Shown here: positions 61,402 through 64,000 of the stretch, in pieces
Layout of the letters: every line of letters starts with the position of its first letter
How positions within the stretch are numbered: position 1 is the stretch's first letter
NCBI GenBank assembly: GCA_024138025.1
Contig: JAMXBD010001107.1
Location: 248,001-312,000 of the forward strand
DNA length: 64,000 nt
Direction: 5' to 3'
DNA from: Combretum micranthum
Taxonomy: Eukaryota > Streptophyta > Magnoliopsida > Myrtales > Combretaceae
The notes under the pieces: generated by a model
Seen by the model: the letters and a program-made list of their open reading frames with translations, nothing else
Told to the model about the DNA's origin: nothing
Databases searched by the model: none
Made by a program: the position numbers and the translations under genes

Positions 61402-62465
61402 TATAGAAAGCTAGTAACTCTTAAGAAAAAGAAAATTATGCCTAATATCGATTTCTTTTCAAAACTAAAAGTCTAATTCATTCACAATAATAAATATAAA
61501 GATCAATAATAATAAATAGAAAGATAGAGAAAGGAAAGTTTGCACCGGCATATAATATGGAATTCAGTCTACCCCCTAATCTCCACAGTCCACAACAATC
61601 GCTTCCCTTAATGGAGGACTTTATCCACTTTATTCAACACAAAACAATTTGCATTAATAGAGGACTTTAATACATCAATAAACAAATGCTTGAGTTAAGT
61701 CTATACAATCTTAAATTCACTAGACTTAACTCAAGACTTCTAAGTTATCCAAAATTTGTTTAACAAAAGTACATGTACAAATTTTACTAAAATCACTTTC
61801 TTTTATACCACAATATAATAGATTCATCGCAATTTTATTTAATTGTACCTTTTCTTTTTCCGCTTTAGTGTAGTTGGATCAATCTTTACCTTCTATAATA
61901 ATAGGACCATTTTTAACTACACTCCACAAAGATATATTTTGAGCTTTGATAAGAATTTTCATTCTACATTTCCAGTAAGCATAATTAGTTCCAGTGAGGA
62001 TAGGTGATCTATAAATTACTTGTCTTTCAATGAAACCTAGTATGTTACTAGCCATTTTATGAACTCTATATGTGGTTAAGCACTTTAAACTAAAGTAGTA
62101 GCTTTGATAACAATTGTGGAAAGCTAGTAACACTTCAGAAAAAGTAGATTATACCTAATATCAACTTCTTTTCAAAACTAAAAGTCTAATTCATGCACAA
62201 TAACAAATATAAAGAACAATAATAATAAATAGAGAGATAGAGAAAGGAAAACTTGCATCGGGATATAATGTGGAGTTTAGTCTGCCCCTTAATCTCCGTA
62301 GTCCACAACAACCGCTTCTATCAATGGAGGATTTCACCCACTTTATTCAATGCAAAATAACTTGCCTCACATGAAGACTTCAACATATCAACAAACAAAT
62401 GCTTGAGTTAAGTCTTTATAATCTCAAACTTACTAAACTTAACTCAAGATTTCACCAACAATCTT
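61402..62465 (-). mobile_element. Copia remnant: two direct LTR-like repeats flanking a gag fragment
   Basis: Direct repeats at 61402-61755 and 62115-62460 share 'gaaagctagtaac', 'cttttcaaaactaaaagtct', 'agatagagaaaggaaa', 'gtccacaacaa' and 'aatgcttgagttaagtct'. Between them, on the minus strand, a primer-site-like TGTTATCAAAGC (about 62103-62114) precedes a gag start at 62057 (MASNILGFIERQVIYRSP, LTGTNYAYWKCRMKILIKAQ). It continues past a stop to KVQLNKIAMNLL. The rest of the element is missing. A diverged relative of the LTR is at 2060-2520. Confidence 0.65.
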
Positions 62466-63100
62466 ATAGCAAACTATAGTATAGTGCTTTTACAAATATA
62501 TCAATAACACAGCAAATAGCACTATACCAAGTTTCTTACTCTCAAATAATACAAATTGTAATACAAGCTTTTTGTTATTTACAATGATTTTATGTTTAAA
62601 AAAAAAGCTTCATCAACCACTAAAAAGCTTTTAAAAACTTCACTTTATAAGCTCTCAAAACAAGCTACCCGTTGCCCTTCAAAACAGCCACTAACAGTCA
62701 GATTGAAAATGTTACAACAGCTATTTTTTGCCTATTGGCTCGCTAGTACAAAGCCTTACCAGCTACCTGATACAATTTTCGTGATCATAGATAATGTTGT
62801 GGTTGAAACTTGAAACTATTCTTTGATCAACTTGTACCGGCGAGCCAATCTACTCCTTGAAAACTTTGATATGCTTTCTATTGAACTTTATATTCACGAA
62901 TGATTTTGATGAGAATAATTATTACACAATTAATTATTTAAATATCATTAATTGTTTAAATAATTAAAATATATATATATGCTTTGTATTGGTCTGCTAT
63001 TTTATAAGTTTTAACAAAACAAAAAGTTAAAGAAAAGTCAAGATAAAGCTATCGAGCCCAGTAAAAAAAAGGTGGAGGCACAATTCATCAAATAAAGACA
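62466..63100. other. Non-genic stretch
   Basis: Contains an AT-rich inverted repeat around 62930-62968 (TTAATTATTTAAATATCATT and its near-complement). No gene seen. Confidence 0.4.
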
Positions 63101-63104
63101 AAAG

Positions 63105-63262
63105 ACTGAGTTTTTGGTAAAACTTGTAAAGTCAAGTGTTGAAGTTTTGGGCAAAACTATGAAGTCAAGAGCTGGAGTTTTAGGTAAAATTGTAAAGTCA
63201 AGAGCTGAAGCTTTGGGCAAAATCGTAAAGTCAAGAGCTGGAGTTTTGGACAAAATTTATAA
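63105..63262. repeat. 36-bp tandem repeat, about 4 units
   Basis: The unit is close to AAGTCAAGAGCTGGAGTTTT plus GGGCAAAATTGTA, repeated about four times with small changes. On the minus strand it is open and reads as 12-residue units, LPKTPALDFTI and variants. The frame extends only from 63253 to 63038, so coding is doubtful. Confidence 0.8.
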
Positions 63263-64000
63263 TGTTAAGGGCTAAAGTTTAAGCCTCGACCTCAGACCTC
63301 GACTTCAGAAAGTTTGCCATCGGAATTTTTTTTATAGAAAATAAATAAAAAACTTTTTTGGGATCGACCTCTTCTTAAGCATGACAGTAAAAGTTTTTTT
63401 AATTATTTAATAATATAATAATATAAGTAAAAGGGAAAAAGAAAAGGCTGTTGAAATGCATTTAATGCATGTGTCAGAATCATTTAATGCTCTTTCAATG
63501 CTTTTGAACTTTTATACGTTATTAAAACTTTAAGTACATTAAACACAAGTATGGGTTGTCATAAACTTTTTGATAATAGGCAAATTTCTTATCAAGAGTT
63601 ATAAATAGAATTTTTCTCTTCTCTTTAAAAAAGAGAATGATACGTACTATATTTTTTTAATGCATGGTAAAAACAAAAACAATGTTCTGTAAATTTTTCT
63701 TTTTACTTATGTTTTTATTATAGTTCTCGTTAACTTGTAAATTTTTTTTAAGAGAACAATTAGTACTCTATTTCGAAATTTGCTGATACACTCTAAACAA
63801 TAGTTTTTTAGCACTGTTTAAGATTTACAAAAGTTGTTTATTTGCTCTTTTAAGGAGCTTGGTTTGTAAAAAGAATTTGGAAAATTCTTAAAGTATTTTT
63901 TGTTGTAAATCTGTTCAAGGAGGAGCGTTTCTTTGTAAAGGAAATTTGTATATTTCCTTTAGAGCTTTTCAGTTTGTAAATCCGCTCATATATGAGCTGT
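63263..64000. other. AT-rich stretch with TATA-like motif
   Basis: TATAAATAG at about 63600 is followed by 'tttttctcttctctt', and then by repeated 'gtttgtaaa' and 'ttaaagag' words up to the window end. It resembles the promoter part of an LTR, but no boundary is visible. Confidence 0.3.

Noticed and set aside
1..64000. CRISPR arrays, bacterial operons or phage modules
   Set aside because: No short regularly spaced repeats with unique spacers; introns, TRIM, MULE and copia elements show a plant nuclear genome.
63263..64000. Promoter of an endogenous pararetrovirus or LTR element
   Set aside because: Only a TATA-like motif and short repeated words are visible; no coding domain of either kind lies within the window.

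Overview
This is nuclear DNA of a flowering plant, almost certainly a dicot. It is AT-rich and has long non-coding stretches, intron-bearing pieces of an MSI4/FVE-type WD40 gene, Ty1/copia and Ty3-type retrotransposon remains, a Cassandra TRIM, hAT elements, and a Mutator-like element that carries a plant mobile domain gene. The species cannot be named from the sequence.

Layout. 1-3.6 kb holds small inverted-repeat elements, some nested, and a copia-LTR-like stretch. About 3.66-15.87 kb is copy 1 of a segmental duplication. It is split by a 4.6-kb solo LTR (4919-9494, with a hAT element inside) and by about 4.2 kb of other repeats (10.4-14.6 kb). 17.6-30.6 kb holds three partial copies of an MSI4/FVE-like gene on the minus strand. 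Each copy lacks different exons and all are damaged. 30758-37282 is a 6.5-kb MULE with long terminal inverted repeats (TIRs), a 9-bp target duplication, a decayed MURA transposase gene and a plant mobile domain gene. 37.3-39.8 kb holds further TIR elements and a hAT. About 39.87-44.15 kb is copy 2 of the segmental duplication, containing a Cassandra element and a foldback MITE. 44.38-48.68 kb is a two-exon gene for a small membrane protein of unknown function, with one frameshift. 48990-57182 is a decayed copia element whose RNase H region is split by a 3.7-kb solo LTR. 57.2-64 kb holds a further LTR-like region, a copia gag remnant between direct repeats, and a 36-bp tandem repeat.

The most useful property of the window is that its duplicated blocks act as internal controls. 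Empty sites for the 4.6-kb solo LTR, the Cassandra, the foldback MITE and (less cleanly) the MULE can be read in the paralogous copy, so insertion boundaries and target duplications can be set by eye.

No fully intact protein gene was found. The best candidates for residual function are the two-exon gene at 44.4 kb (one frameshift, which could be a sequencing error) and the last four exons of the MSI4-like copy B, which are open and correctly spliced on paper. There is no operon-like arrangement; apart from the two co-oriented genes of the MULE, the genes do not work together.
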